This document shows, in pieces, positions 9,088-18,649 of a DNA stretch of 64,000 nucleotides. A program made the position numbers and the translations under genes. This DNA comes from Caldilineaceae bacterium (GTDB lineage: Bacteria > Chloroflexota > Anaerolineae > Caldilineales > Caldilineaceae). The notes under the pieces were generated by a model. The model did not search any database. It was not told where the DNA came from and saw only the letters and a list, made by a program, of their open reading frames with translations. The stretch lies in the NCBI GenBank assembly GCA_019637695.1, contig JAHBVG010000019.1:27969-91968 (forward strand), in the 5' to 3' direction. Each line of letters begins with the position of its first letter. Within the stretch, counting starts at the first letter, position 1.

Positions 9088-9474
9088 CGTTACTTTAAGA
9101 AAGATGGTTTCTGTTTTGCGCAGTCGCCACATGAGCCGGAAAAATTGATACATCCAGCCGTACTTTTGGCTGAGGGCGCGTTGCGCTGCCACAGCTTCCT
9201 CTTGTGAGAGGATGCGGATCTTGGCGTCGATGGCCGGGCCGAGCGCTTTGCCCATATGTGTGCTGGGGGCGATCTGCACGGCGGGGTTGTTGCGCAGCCG
9301 TTTAGCCTTTCCGCTGTTTTTTGCAGTGACGATGTAGCCCTTATTCCCCTCCATCGCCATCCATACCGGCGTCGTCACCGGGACGCCGCTCTTGCGGAAG
9401 GTGGTGAGGTTGACGTAATTGTGTTCGCGCAGGGTCGCAAAGGGATCGATTTGCTGGGATGTTTTGGTTGTCAT
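9076..9474 (-). CDS. PPOX-class flavin/F420-dependent oxidoreductase
   Basis: The protein has 132 residues, the typical size for this split-barrel family. The order HNYVNLTTFRKSG, PVTTPVWMAMEG, GYIVTAKNSGKAKRLRNNP is characteristic of the actinobacterial/Chloroflexota PPOX branch that binds F420 (or FMN) and reduces small substrates; the K-A-K-R-L-R-N-N-P segment contacts the cofactor phosphate in known members. F420 use is an inference from the family, not proven here. GAGGACACG stands upstream of the ATG. It lies 82 bases before the ABC ATPase gene with a hairpin between, so it is likely separate from that unit. Confidence 0.85.
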   Translation of the reverse strand: MTTKTSQQIDPFATLREHNYVNLTTFRKSGVPVTTPVWMAMEGNKGYIVTAKNSGKAKRLRNNPAVQIAPSTHMGKALGPAIDAKIRILSQEEAVAAQRALSQKYGWMYQFFRLMWRLRKTETIFLKVTVTT

Positions 9475-9487
9475 CGTGTCCTCGTGG

Positions 9488-9630
9488 TGGGGATCAGGGA
9501 CTGGGGACTGGGGATCGGGGAGTGGGTTGACAATCTCTATCTCTCGTATACAGAGATTAGGCGATTGGGCGATTTTAGAAACTCAACCCTATCCCCAGTC
9601 CCCAGTCCCCAGTCACCAGTCACCAATCCC
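9488..9630. repeat. Intergenic spacer bracketed by GGGGACTGGGGA inverted repeats
   Basis: GACTGGGGACTGGGGAT (9499-9515) is the exact reverse complement of 9591-9607, a 17-bp perfect pair. The right arm ends about seven bases from the stop codon of the gene at 9637, and the left arm starts about a dozen bases before the PPOX start. Between them lies an AATCTCT/AGAGATT hairpin and the GAGATTAGGCGATTGGG word also found at 6545. The same design recurs at 31053-31317. Confidence 0.7.
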
Positions 9631-9636
9631 TATTCG

Positions 9637-10194
9637 CTATTGCCGGAAGAGCGCTACGATCCAGGGGCGGGCGATCACCGCGATCCCCAACAGGATCAGA
9701 ATAAGCGACCAACCGATGACGCCGATGCCGGATCCACTAATGCCGATCACTAATTCAAAGAAAAAGGCAGCCAGCAGCCAGATGATCAGACCGACGCCGG
9801 CGATGCGCACTCCCGTGCGGACCATTTCAGGGCGGCTGTGCAGGGTTCCGTAAAAAAGTTGCCCCAGCCCGGCTGCCGTGGGAGCAACCAGCGCCCACAT
9901 ATAGGCCCAGCTTTGCCAGTGTTCGGTGGTATTCTGGTAAAAGAGGATCAAACCGGTCATGGACGCCATCGCGCCCACGGCAGCCAACACCTCACCAGCG
10001 CTGCCCTTGAGTGTGAGCGCAAAGACAAAGAGCAATACCCCTGGCACAATCACGAAAAAGGGCCACGCCCAGGAGCCGATATTGATGTCGATGAACTGCG
10101 CAATCAAAAAAACGAGACCCAACACAATCAACAGCGCCCCCAGCGCCATGCTGAGGCTATCCAATCCTTTTTTCGACGAAGGTTGTGTAGTCAT
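9637..10194 (-). CDS. Small multi-pass membrane protein of unknown function
   Basis: The protein has 185 residues and about six hydrophobic helices, for example MALGALLIVLGLVFLIAQF, WAWPFFVIVPGVLLFVFAL and the C-terminal SGIGVIGWSLILILLGIAVI. No catalytic motif is visible and I do not recognise the family beyond a general resemblance to bacterial DUF membrane proteins of the LiaI/LiaF-like type. The reading frame is open upstream, but the ATG at 10194 has GAGAGGAAAG in front and gives a short charged N-terminus (MTTQPSSKK) before the first helix. It lies 10 bases downstream of the transglutaminase-like gene, so the two are probably co-transcribed. Confidence 0.7.
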   Translation of the reverse strand: MTTQPSSKKGLDSLSMALGALLIVLGLVFLIAQFIDINIGSWAWPFFVIVPGVLLFVFALTLKGSAGEVLAAVGAMASMTGLILFYQNTTEHWQSWAYMWALVAPTAAGLGQLFYGTLHSRPEMVRTGVRIAGVGLIIWLLAAFFFELVIGISGSGIGVIGWSLILILLGIAVIARPWIVALFRQ

Positions 10195-10204
10195 CTTTCC
10201 TCTC

Positions 10205-11074
10205 CTAATTGAAAATATACTCAGGTATGTGAAGACGTCTATCGGTAAGGCAGAGGGCGCGCAACTCAGCAATCGCTTCATCCCCGCCCAGGGTGAGGTG
10301 AGCCAGATAATCGAGAAAGTGTAGTTCTGGCGTCTGGCCTTTTACATCAATGGGATCGTCGGTGATCAAGCCCCAGCCGAAATCCCAGGGCAGGATCTCC
10401 ACCTTGTTAAGGGCAAACACATCGCGCATGAGATTCCCGCGGATGAACTCCATCCCCGCCATGTCGAAGATGCCGAACTGCGCCGGATCAGCTTCGCCAG
10501 CGCGACAGATCAACCACGCTTTTCCGCCGGTGAGGAATTGATCGCTGGGCACATTCAGCGGATCGAAGGGGGGATGCAAAACCTTACGCTGGAGCGCGTC
10601 GAGTTGTGCATCAACCATAACCCACCGGGCCTGATCAGTGTTCCAATACTCGCAGACCCAATGATCCTCATAGTGATTGGGCAAAAAGTAGGCGCCGAAA
10701 CCACAGCGCGCCCGCGCCGGAACTCCCTGATGGCGCAACATGGCGCAGAGCAGAAGCGAGAAATCGCGGCAGTTGCCCACCAGTTTTCGTTCCAGCGGAC
10801 GCGCTTCGGTGAGCGGGCGGTCGTCGAGTTCGCGCAGGCGGGCGAGTTTTTGGGCAACAGTTCGGATCTGCACTTCGGCTTTGCGTTCATCGGAAAGGGA
10901 GAGTTCATAGCGCTCGGCCCAGAAGATGTGGATCATCGATCCCTGGACGATTTCGCACAGCAATGCAAGATCAGCAGGCAGGTCGGCGAAGCGTTCTGCG
11001 TGCGCACCAGGATCGGTCAATGCGCCAGGTGTGGCATAAAACTGGAGAAGCTTGACATCCTCAAGTTGCAGCAT
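10205..11074 (-). CDS. Transglutaminase-like domain protein
   Basis: The protein has 289 residues. The papain-like Cys-His-Asp triad of the transglutaminase-like superfamily is present in order: Cys in VGNCRDFSLLLCAML, His in EDHWVCEYW, Asp in WVMVDAQLD. There is no signal peptide, so it should act in the cytoplasm. The bacterial members are mostly cysteine proteases or amidases of unknown substrate. AGGAAGGATCT precedes the ATG. Confidence 0.75.
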   Translation of the reverse strand: MLQLEDVKLLQFYATPGALTDPGAHAERFADLPADLALLCEIVQGSMIHIFWAERYELSLSDERKAEVQIRTVAQKLARLRELDDRPLTEARPLERKLVGNCRDFSLLLCAMLRHQGVPARARCGFGAYFLPNHYEDHWVCEYWNTDQARWVMVDAQLDALQRKVLHPPFDPLNVPSDQFLTGGKAWLICRAGEADPAQFGIFDMAGMEFIRGNLMRDVFALNKVEILPWDFGWGLITDDPIDVKGQTPELHFLDYLAHLTLGGDEAIAELRALCLTDRRLHIPEYIFN

Positions 11075-11276
11075 AGATCCTTCCTGATGAGATGGATGAT
11101 CAACAGAACGAGCGAGGCGTTACCCTCACAAACGGAGGCCAAAGGCAGCGCGTGAATCATCCCAATCTAAGCTGACGAGCAGAAGCAATTCAACAGCCGA
11201 ATGGGGAGTCTAGTGGCTGGACATTTGATGTAGTGCGCGTAACCGAAATGCGGAGATGGGTGATACCGATCTAAGT

Positions 11277-12299
11277 TTACTGCGTCTGTGGCGCAACTGC
11301 GACATGTGCAAGCAGCGGGCAATGATCAGATCCAATGCGAGGGGCGGTGATGATCTGCATCGATTCGACAGTGACTGCACGTCCGCGCGTGCGCCCAGTG
11401 TGGAAGAGATAGTCCAGCCGGAGCAAAGGGACAAATGAACGGGGCTGTTCGGCCTTCAACGTGCGCGGCCAGGTCCACCCTGGACCGGCGCCGCCTTCCA
11501 ACCAGCCATCGGTCAACTGCGCCGATGTCCACCGGTAGGAATCAGCGCCTTCGGTGCTGTTCCAATCGCCGGCCACCAATGCGGGACGATCCCTAGGGGC
11601 GATCTCCCCCAAGATCGTCAAGATCTGCTGTTCGCGGATGTGGAGGAGCAGGGTTGGCCCAAGTCGGCGGATCTCATGATTGGGAGAGATGAAGTGAATG
11701 CAGTAAATGTCCAGTGGGCCGCCGGGCAGCGCCAGCGAGATGCGCAGGGCGTAGGGTTCCAATCCTACATTTTGCCAGAAACCGGTGACGGCAAAGGGGC
11801 AACGGCTGGCGACGCCCAATCCCATATCAGTGGGCAGGTAAGGAACCCAGCAGGCGTACGGGTAGGCTGCGGCCAGGCCTGGTCTTAGTTGGTTGACATG
11901 GCTATCGATGGCTTCTTGGAAGAGCAGAATATCGGCGTCAAGGCGGCGAATTGTCTCGACAGCATCGGTGAGATCGCGCGGGATGTTGAGCATGTTGGCG
12001 CTGAAGATCGTCAACCGATCCGCTGTCGGCGCGCCGGCCATTGGCGGCGGAGTGCGCCATCCCAAATGACGATGGAAATTCTTCCAAAAGAAGGCGCTCA
12101 GGCCGATCAGCCAGCCAAGCGCCAACCAACGGGATCGCCGCACGAACGCCGCGACGCCGGCCGGCATCCCGATGAGCAAAATCCAAAAGACCCAGGCGTT
12201 TGCCAGGGCCAGCCACCCATTGAGATCCCCGAGCAGCCGCCAGAGCAACAGCCAGGACGCAATGCCGCCCGCCAAGAGATCAAGTAGTCGTCGAATCAT
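11277..12299 (-). CDS. Membrane-anchored endonuclease/exonuclease/phosphatase-family (EEP) hydrolase
   Basis: The protein has 340 residues. Two to three N-terminal helices (LLAGGIASWLLLWRLL, WVFWILLIGMPAGVAAFV, LALGWLIGLSAFFW) precede a complete EEP catalytic domain from about residue 95: FSANMLN, the metal-binding Glu in LLFQEAID, VAGDWNST with the Asp-Asn pair, and the terminal RIGSDHCPLLA with the catalytic Asp-His. The catalytic domain therefore probably faces outward. The family includes sphingomyelinases, phosphatases and nucleases; the anchored form often acts on lipids or surface nucleic acids, which is an inference. The ATG at 12299 was taken; a TTG four codons earlier is possible. 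It begins 22 bases after the response regulator stop. Confidence 0.8.
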   Translation of the reverse strand: MIRRLLDLLAGGIASWLLLWRLLGDLNGWLALANAWVFWILLIGMPAGVAAFVRRSRWLALGWLIGLSAFFWKNFHRHLGWRTPPPMAGAPTADRLTIFSANMLNIPRDLTDAVETIRRLDADILLFQEAIDSHVNQLRPGLAAAYPYACWVPYLPTDMGLGVASRCPFAVTGFWQNVGLEPYALRISLALPGGPLDIYCIHFISPNHEIRRLGPTLLLHIREQQILTILGEIAPRDRPALVAGDWNSTEGADSYRWTSAQLTDGWLEGGAGPGWTWPRTLKAEQPRSFVPLLRLDYLFHTGRTRGRAVTVESMQIITAPRIGSDHCPLLAHVAVAPQTQ

Positions 12300-12321
12300 A
12301 GAGTGGATCAAAGAACTGGCT

Positions 12322-12735
12322 TTATGCGGTGGTTGGCGGCGTCTGTACCGGACGGGGATAAGCGTTCAACACGCTACGAATTGTCTGCATAAAGAGATGA
12401 GGACTCTCTTTGGTGATATATGCCTTGGCCCCAAATCGAAAGACAGCATCTCCGTAAACAGATTCATCGTGCCCAGAGACGACAATCGCTGGCAGATCTG
12501 GGTAATCGTGCTGCAATTCTTTCAACAATTCTATCCCGCTTACCTCGCCGAGCGAAATATCGACGATGACAAGATGTGGATCTGTCTGGGGGATTTTTTC
12601 GAGGGCATCGGCCACAGAGTGGGATTCACCACAAACCTGAAGATCGGTTTCTCGCTCGATCAAGGCCACATATCCTTGGCGAATAATGGGATGATCTTCG
12701 ACGATGAAGATTTTGTAGGCGAAGGTTGGGGACAT
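12322..12735 (-). CDS. Single-domain response regulator (CheY-like receiver)
   Basis: The protein has 137 residues and contains only a receiver: acidic pair in IFIVEDHPIIRQG, phospho-acceptor Asp in LVIVDISLGEVSG, the Ser of IVVSGHD and the Lys of AYITKESP. No HTH or other output follows, although the sequence is of the NarL/FixJ receiver type. It follows the hybrid-like multi-PAS kinase gene after 90 bases and is its likely partner, perhaps acting by protein contact or as a phosphate relay/sink. The ATG at 12735 is preceded by GGTGAGTGTA; earlier in-frame starts exist. Confidence 0.85.
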   Translation of the reverse strand: MSPTFAYKIFIVEDHPIIRQGYVALIERETDLQVCGESHSVADALEKIPQTDPHLVIVDISLGEVSGIELLKELQHDYPDLPAIVVSGHDESVYGDAVFRFGAKAYITKESPHLFMQTIRSVLNAYPRPVQTPPTTA

Positions 12736-12825
12736 TACACTCACCATTCCTATCTGATGACGTCTGTGGTCAGTGAGCATCTAAAGACCAGTACACGCAC
12801 TACGCACCCCCCAAACATTCAAGCG

Positions 12826-15800
12826 CTAGAGCTGAGTATGTTCCCGTGGGTTCTGCCAAAATGGCATTGATGGCCGTTGAGGAACGACCACGGTGGCGAT
12901 AGTGCCTTTGTTAGGCATCGACTCAATACGCAGATGGCCGCCAAACAAGGCCAGCCGTTCCTGGATGCTGTAGAGGCCAAAGCCTCCTTCCAGGCTGTGT
13001 TGGCGATCCGTCGCTGCAAAGTCGAATCCACTGCCTTCGTCGATCACCCGAACGACAAGATCCTCGCCGCTTTCCGCCATCTCTAAGCGGGCATGATCGA
13101 CATTGGCATGTTTGACAACGTTGAAAAGCAGTTCGCGCGTAATCTGGAAGACCAATACGCGCAGATCCTCGCTTGCGGGTTGATAATCATCCACCAGATG
13201 GGTCTGCACCTCCAAACCGTGGATCTCGCGCATGTTGCCTGCCAGCCATTCGAAGGCCGATGCCAGCCCTTCATTTTTCAAGACGGGTGGGCTAAGCTCT
13301 ACCGAAAGCGAACGTGTTGAGCGGATCGCCTGCTCGACCAATTCCTGCATAATCCGAATATGGCTATGGATAACGGGTTCTGATTCTGGTTCTGCGTCGA
13401 GTTTGAGCAGGTGGTTGCGCATTTGAATGCCGTAGAGCATCTGTTGCACATGATCGTGCAAGATCTGCGAAATCCGGCGGCGTTCACGCTGTTCGGCCAG
13501 CGTAAGAGCCGACGCCAACTCGCGCACCTGCCGCGTTCGTTGTTGCACCCGTTCTTCCAATGTCTCGTTGAAGAGACGCAGTTGCTGCTCGCTCTGGCGC
13601 AGCGCCGCCTCGGCCAGTTTCTGGTCGTGGATGTCAGTGCAGGTGCCGATCCAGCGTACAATTTCCGCGCTCTCATCAAAGATGGGGTGGGCGCGCCCCA
13701 TAAACCAACGATAATCGCCCTTGTGTGTACGCAAACGGAATTCATTCTCGAAGGTCAGCCCCTCTACCAATGCGTGTTGCCATTCCTGCCGGTGACGTTG
13801 AATATCCTCTGGATGGATAGAAGTTGTCCAGCCGAAGCCTAACGCCTGCTCAGATTGAATGCCAGTATAGCGATGAAAGCGTTGATTAATGTAATCAATT
13901 GCGCCATTGGCCTGGCAGGTAAAGAGAATATCGGGCAGGGTTTCCGCCATGACGCGGAAGCGCGCTTCGCTCTGGCGAAGCGCCTCTTCAGCACGCTTGC
14001 GGTCGGTGATGTCTACCAGCACCACGCCCACATAGATCGGCGCGCCCTGGGGATCTGTTACCGGGTAGAGGCTCATCAACCAGTGGGCCGTCACCTCTGG
14101 GGCTTTGGGCAGATTGGTTGTGATCTCTAAATTTTCAATGGAACGTCGCGATTGAAAAACTTGATCGATCAGTGGATCGACGTTCACCGCCACATCTGGC
14201 AGCAATTCACTGAGCGTGCGCCCCAAATGAGCTTCAACGGGGATGCAATTCAACCGCGCTAACGTATCGTTGACGCGGATGTAGCGATGTTCATGATCGA
14301 AAAAGGCAAAGCCAATCGGCGCGTTTGCCAGCGATGTTTCGAGCAAGGCTAGAATTTCGGCCTGTTGGCGGCGCGCTTCGCGTAACGCCTCTTCGGCGGC
14401 CCTGCGCTCGGTGATATCCTCAATGACGGAGATGGCATAGAGTGGATCGCCCTGTTCATCGCGCTCAAGCGCGGCGGTGAGGTTGACCCAGACCAGATGA
14501 CCATCCTTGTGGAAGTAGCGTTTTTCCATCTGATAGCTGGGGATCTCACGGCGAATCATCTGCTCCAAATGGGTCAGATCGGCTTCCAAATCATCGGGGT
14601 AGGTAATGTCCTGGAAGCTCATCCCATCCAATAATTCTTCGGCGCTATAGCCAATGATCTGGCACAAGCGCTCGTTAACGCGGAGCCAGTGCCCATCTAG
14701 CGTAACCTGCGCCATCCCCACGGCGGCGTTTTCAAAAGTGCCTCGGAAGCGAGCTTCGCTGTCCTGTAAGATCCGCTCAGTCTCTTTTTGTTCGCTAACA
14801 TCGCGAATGGTGAGGACGGCAAAAAGGAAGTTGCCCTCGCCATCGTAAACGGGTGTACCGCTGTAACTGCCAAACCACTCCACGCCGGAATCTTTGCGCC
14901 GCACACAGACTTCCTGCGTGCGGAACTGTTCCTGGCGCAGGGTGCGTGCAATTGGCCAGGCGTCCAGTGGCAACAGATTACCCTCTGCGTCCAGCAATTC
15001 AAAGAGATCAGCATATTCGTGCAGATACATCTGCGCATCGGTCAGCTCGGCAAATCCATGCAGCGCCAGACCAGCGGGGTTCATCTCGCGCACGTAGCCA
15101 TCGGGATCAGCGATGACAAGCCCTTCGGTCATGCTGTCGAAAATGGCGCGCAACTGGGCAAGATTTCGTTCGCGTTCGGCGGCCAGGGTTTCGATCTGCT
15201 GGCGAGCGCGCACCTGTTCGGTGACATCCACTGCATGGGAAAAGATCCCCGTCACCGTTCCATTTGCATCGGTGATGGGATGATAAACAATGTTGGCAAA
15301 GACTTCGCGCGTGACCAGCCCCTCTTCGTCATAAAGGAGGATACGTCTCTCTTTGCCGATATACGGCTTGCCCGTTTGATAGACCTGATCCAGCAGTTCC
15401 TCTACTTTTTCGGCAAGCGCTGGGGGATGCACATCATGGATAGAGCGACCGATGACATTGCCGCGCATCAACCACTCGCTGTGTGCGGCGTTGGACATCT
15501 GGTAGACATGATCCGGACCGTGGATCACACAAACGGCGGCAGGCACGTTCATAAAGAGATCATAGAGTCGTTGACGTTCATGTTCCGCTTCGGCGTGGGC
15601 TGCGCGCACTTCGGCCAACAAGCGCATCTGCTCAGTCTCGGCGCGACGTCGCTCAATCGTCATCGCCAGCAGATTGGCAATCGACTGCAAAAAGTTCACT
15701 TGATCTTTGTTAAAGATACGATGCCGGGTTGTATGGACGCTGAGTACGCCGTAGGGAGAATGTCGTCCCCCAATCATCACGCTCATCCCGCTGATCACAT

Positions 15801-17031
15801 TGTGGGCTTTGAGCAAATCTGAATTGTGGAAGCGCGTCTCCTGGCGGGCGTCCTTAACGATGATGGGTTCTTTAGACTGTAATGTATAGCCAGCGTGCGA
15901 TTCTAATCCAGCGCTGATGGTTGTTTCGCCGACAACAAAAGATGGCTGCCAACCGGTGCCGGCTCTGAGCAGCAACCTTGCGCCGTCTGGCAGCAATTCC
16001 ATAACTTTGCAGAACTCGGCATTAAGGGTGGTGGCAACCATTGTCACCACATTTTGAATAAAAGAGTTCAGATCCATCCCTGTCAGCGCTTGTTGGCCTA
16101 ACTCGGCGATAATCGCCTGTTGGCGGGCGCGGTCTTCCAGGCTGGCTTTATTTTCTTTATGTTCAGTAATGTCGATGGCCGCGCCGGTCAGCCCTATGAC
16201 CTCGCCGCGCTCGTTGCGCAAGGGCTCCAGCGTAAGATCAAAGGTAAGGGTTGGTCCCTGGCGCAGCGTAATCTGGATTTCTTGACGCTTGCCCTGTCCA
16301 CTCTCTAGCACCTGCCGTTTGAGCGATTCGAGGATGGTCACCTCCTCGGGGATCGCCATGATCTCCGCATCGCGCTTGCCCAGGATCGCCAGATTCGGGT
16401 CAGCATCAGCAGGCAGGGGGGGATTGTTGAATCGTGGGTTGTTGTAGATCCAGGTGTAGCGCAGATCAAGATCGTGGTTGAAGACGATGATTGGCGAGTT
16501 TTGCAGGGCAATGCGGAAGCGCTCTTCCGAAAGGCGCAACGCTTCTTCTGCGCGTTTCTGCTCGGTGATATCGGTGAGCGCGCCCACCTTGCGGATCGCC
16601 TTCCCCTCTGCATCAACCAAGACAGTACCGCGCGAAGAAACCCATCGCACCGTGCCATCGGGCTGCATGATCCGATATTCCACTGTGTGATCGCGCTTTT
16701 CGATAATGGCCTGGCGGATGGTCTCTTGAAAGCGTCCTAGATCCTCGGGGTGGATGCGGGCAAGATATTCATCCAACTTGCGCGTAGAACCATCGGCGGG
16801 TAGGTGGAACAACTCGTCGGTGGTAAATGAACGTCTTACCTCGAAGGTCTCCAGGTCTAGCGCCCAAGTCCCCATTTGGGCTGTAGCCATCGCCAGACGC
16901 ATCTCTTCAAATTCAGGGCGGCTGGTTCTGACATATTCGGCACTTTCATCCTGCGCAGCCAGACCCTTGTCAATGACCTGGGGAAAGATTTCACCCGTCT
17001 GCTCAAGGGGAAACAAAGAATTGTCAGCCAT
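12826..17031 (-). CDS. Cytoplasmic multi-PAS/GAF sensor histidine kinase (NarX/DegS-type catalytic core)
   Basis: The protein has 1401 residues and no membrane helix or signal peptide. By inspection the order is PAS (about 45-160), PAS (165-295), GAF (305-460), then PAS at about 485-620, 635-760, 765-885, 900-1025 and 1028-1150, many ending in D-I-T-E/D-R/Q-K-R-A-E-like PAC signatures. The core is HisKA_3 type: ERRRISQILHDHVQQ with the acceptor His near residue 1192, then an N-box in ELLFNVVKHAN, G1 in VIDEGSGFD and a GGFGLYSIQERL lid. Such kinases pair with NarL-family regulators; here the adjacent receiver has no DNA-binding domain. The PAS/GAF series suggests several intracellular inputs such as redox, oxygen or small ligands, but no ligand can be assigned. 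Confidence 0.9.
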   Translation of the reverse strand: MADNSLFPLEQTGEIFPQVIDKGLAAQDESAEYVRTSRPEFEEMRLAMATAQMGTWALDLETFEVRRSFTTDELFHLPADGSTRKLDEYLARIHPEDLGRFQETIRQAIIEKRDHTVEYRIMQPDGTVRWVSSRGTVLVDAEGKAIRKVGALTDITEQKRAEEALRLSEERFRIALQNSPIIVFNHDLDLRYTWIYNNPRFNNPPLPADADPNLAILGKRDAEIMAIPEEVTILESLKRQVLESGQGKRQEIQITLRQGPTLTFDLTLEPLRNERGEVIGLTGAAIDITEHKENKASLEDRARQQAIIAELGQQALTGMDLNSFIQNVVTMVATTLNAEFCKVMELLPDGARLLLRAGTGWQPSFVVGETTISAGLESHAGYTLQSKEPIIVKDARQETRFHNSDLLKAHNVISGMSVMIGGRHSPYGVLSVHTTRHRIFNKDQVNFLQSIANLLAMTIERRRAETEQMRLLAEVRAAHAEAEHERQRLYDLFMNVPAAVCVIHGPDHVYQMSNAAHSEWLMRGNVIGRSIHDVHPPALAEKVEELLDQVYQTGKPYIGKERRILLYDEEGLVTREVFANIVYHPITDANGTVTGIFSHAVDVTEQVRARQQIETLAAERERNLAQLRAIFDSMTEGLVIADPDGYVREMNPAGLALHGFAELTDAQMYLHEYADLFELLDAEGNLLPLDAWPIARTLRQEQFRTQEVCVRRKDSGVEWFGSYSGTPVYDGEGNFLFAVLTIRDVSEQKETERILQDSEARFRGTFENAAVGMAQVTLDGHWLRVNERLCQIIGYSAEELLDGMSFQDITYPDDLEADLTHLEQMIRREIPSYQMEKRYFHKDGHLVWVNLTAALERDEQGDPLYAISVIEDITERRAAEEALREARRQQAEILALLETSLANAPIGFAFFDHEHRYIRVNDTLARLNCIPVEAHLGRTLSELLPDVAVNVDPLIDQVFQSRRSIENLEITTNLPKAPEVTAHWLMSLYPVTDPQGAPIYVGVVLVDITDRKRAEEALRQSEARFRVMAETLPDILFTCQANGAIDYINQRFHRYTGIQSEQALGFGWTTSIHPEDIQRHRQEWQHALVEGLTFENEFRLRTHKGDYRWFMGRAHPIFDESAEIVRWIGTCTDIHDQKLAEAALRQSEQQLRLFNETLEERVQQRTRQVRELASALTLAEQRERRRISQILHDHVQQMLYGIQMRNHLLKLDAEPESEPVIHSHIRIMQELVEQAIRSTRSLSVELSPPVLKNEGLASAFEWLAGNMREIHGLEVQTHLVDDYQPASEDLRVLVFQITRELLFNVVKHANVDHARLEMAESGEDLVVRVIDEGSGFDFAATDRQHSLEGGFGLYSIQERLALFGGHLRIESMPNKGTIATVVVPQRPSMPFWQNPREHTQL

Positions 17032-17265
17032 CGTTCTTCTTCAACTCAAAAATCATCGCACAAACTGCTAATCCGCTAAATCGTCGCGTGCCCATTCCCC
17101 CATGTTCGGAAACAGTACCACCATTCAGCCAAAGCGATTGGCTTCAGTTCGGGGGAATTGTATCTCGCTGGCAAGCACAAGACTCTCACCTGTCCGCAGA
17201 CAAGTGCCGTATAATTTACATCAAATCTAACGATTCCGCAAAGTGACTCTTGATAGGCGTCATCG

Positions 17266-18411
17266 CTACGCCACCACGTGGAGCGTTTTGTAGCCGACCG
17301 TCAGCGCTTCGCCGCCGTCAGCGCGGACAACGACAACATCCTCGACGCGGGCGCCAAACTGATGGGGCAGGAAGATGCTCGGCTCGGCGGTAAAACACAT
17401 ACCGGGGCGGAGGGTCGTGGTATCCCCGCGGGTAAGGAAGGGCGATTCGTGAACGTCCAGGCCGATGGCGTGGCCGAGACGATGGCGGAAGGCAGGACCA
17501 TACCCCCCTTCGACGATCACGGCGCGGGCGGCGGCGTCGGCCTCTTCACACGTATTGCCGGCGCGCAAGGCCGCGATCCCCGCGGCCTGGGAACGGATGA
17601 CGAGATCGTAGGCGCGGCGATATTCCGCATCCGGCTCGCCAAAGAAGACAGAACGGCCAAAATCGTAGCAATATCCCTCGTAGACAGCGCCGAAATCGTA
17701 CGAGACGGCAACCGGCGCGTGCAGCGGCTCCAGCAGCACCGCTTCCCGATTCGAGAAGTCAAAGGGGTAGTTGGGACCCATGTTGTAGAAACTCGTCACA
17801 AAGGAATTTGTTGTCGCGCCATGTTTCTGAAGCTGGTAATTGACCTCGGTGATCAGGTCCAAATTGGTCATGCCGTGGCGTAGGTTGGCGAGGGTGGCGA
17901 CGTAGGCCGCCTCGGTGATCTCGCCCGCTTTGCGCATGATGGCGATCTCGTCTTCGTCCTTGATGACGCGCAGGGGCATGAGCAGCGCCGACGCCTGGCC
18001 GAAGGCGGCTTCCGGGCGCAACCGCTGGATGTTGAGGATCGTCTCGACCCAGGCCCGATCCTCCAGGGCAATGTGGGCGCGCGGACCGATCTTAAAGTGA
18101 TCGAGCAGATCGCGCGCCATCTTCGCCGGGTCCTCGGTGTCGGGGAGGACGCGCACATCGTAGCCGGTCACCGCGCCCATGTGGAACTCGGCCATCATGC
18201 GCGGCAGCGTGAGGATAGGCGCGCCCGCCTGCGGAATCCACGCGCCGGTGACCCATTCACCGGGATACATGGTATTGCCAAAATTGGGTTCATCGCGGCC
18301 AATGCCGGTCAGGTAATGCAGATTCGCCGACCGGCTGAGGAAGATCAGGTCGATCCTCGCCTCGGTCATCAGCGATTGAACGTTAGAAAGTCGAGCAGCG
18401 TAATTGGGCAT
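17266..18411 (-). CDS. M24-family metallopeptidase (Xaa-Pro aminopeptidase-like)
   Basis: The protein has 381 residues: a creatinase-like N-terminal domain (about 1-140) and a pita-bread domain. All five metal ligands are seen: Asp in VSYDFGAVYEG, Asp in CYDFGRSV, His in RLGHAIGLDVHESP, Glu in FTAEPSIF and Glu in ARVEDVVVV. The family removes N-terminal residues before proline (or dipeptides), with two metal ions. The frame is open for 76 further codons upstream, running through a dispersed repeat, so the ATG at 18411 with GGAG upstream is a better start. It is probably cytoplasmic. Confidence 0.85.
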   Translation of the reverse strand: MPNYAARLSNVQSLMTEARIDLIFLSRSANLHYLTGIGRDEPNFGNTMYPGEWVTGAWIPQAGAPILTLPRMMAEFHMGAVTGYDVRVLPDTEDPAKMARDLLDHFKIGPRAHIALEDRAWVETILNIQRLRPEAAFGQASALLMPLRVIKDEDEIAIMRKAGEITEAAYVATLANLRHGMTNLDLITEVNYQLQKHGATTNSFVTSFYNMGPNYPFDFSNREAVLLEPLHAPVAVSYDFGAVYEGYCYDFGRSVFFGEPDAEYRRAYDLVIRSQAAGIAALRAGNTCEEADAAARAVIVEGGYGPAFRHRLGHAIGLDVHESPFLTRGDTTTLRPGMCFTAEPSIFLPHQFGARVEDVVVVRADGGEALTVGYKTLHVVA

Positions 18412-18496
18412 GGGTCGCTCCGAAGAGAATGAAGAATGAATGGTTGGGCGTGTTGCGTGAGTCGAGGATGCCTGTTGTTTGCTTGGAATACATTGG

Positions 18497-18624
18497 GGCG
18501 TATTCAGAATGGGTTGATGAACCGTAAGGGTTTGGGTGGACGGCAGACGAGCAATGGCGTACGCAGACGATATTTGTGAGCCATCCACTCCAACCCCTAC
18601 CCAAACGACCAACTCGTATGGACC
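18497..18624 (+). mobile_element. MITE-like palindromic element, copy 1
   Basis: Begins GGCGTATTCAGAATGGG and contains GGGTTTGGGTGGACGGC, whose partner arm is here degraded (GCCATCCACTCCAACCC). The far end CGACCAACTCGTATGGACC resembles the terminal repeat of copy 3. It has no coding capacity and sits between the M24 peptidase start and the aldo/keto reductase stop. Confidence 0.6.
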
Positions 18625-18649
18625 AGAATCTCTGCCCACGCACTACGCC

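Noticed and set aside
14788..15822. Plus-strand frame of 344 codons inside the histidine kinase
   Set aside because: The PAS/GAF protein on the other strand explains the sequence, and the plus frame has no family signal.
17210..17215. Perfect TATAAT on the plus strand upstream of the kinase/peptidase spacer
   Set aside because: No -35 partner at 17 bases and no plus-strand gene downstream.
18412..18639. N-terminal extension of the M24 peptidase frame
   Set aside because: It runs through the MITE-like element and has no homology-like sequence before MPNYAARL.
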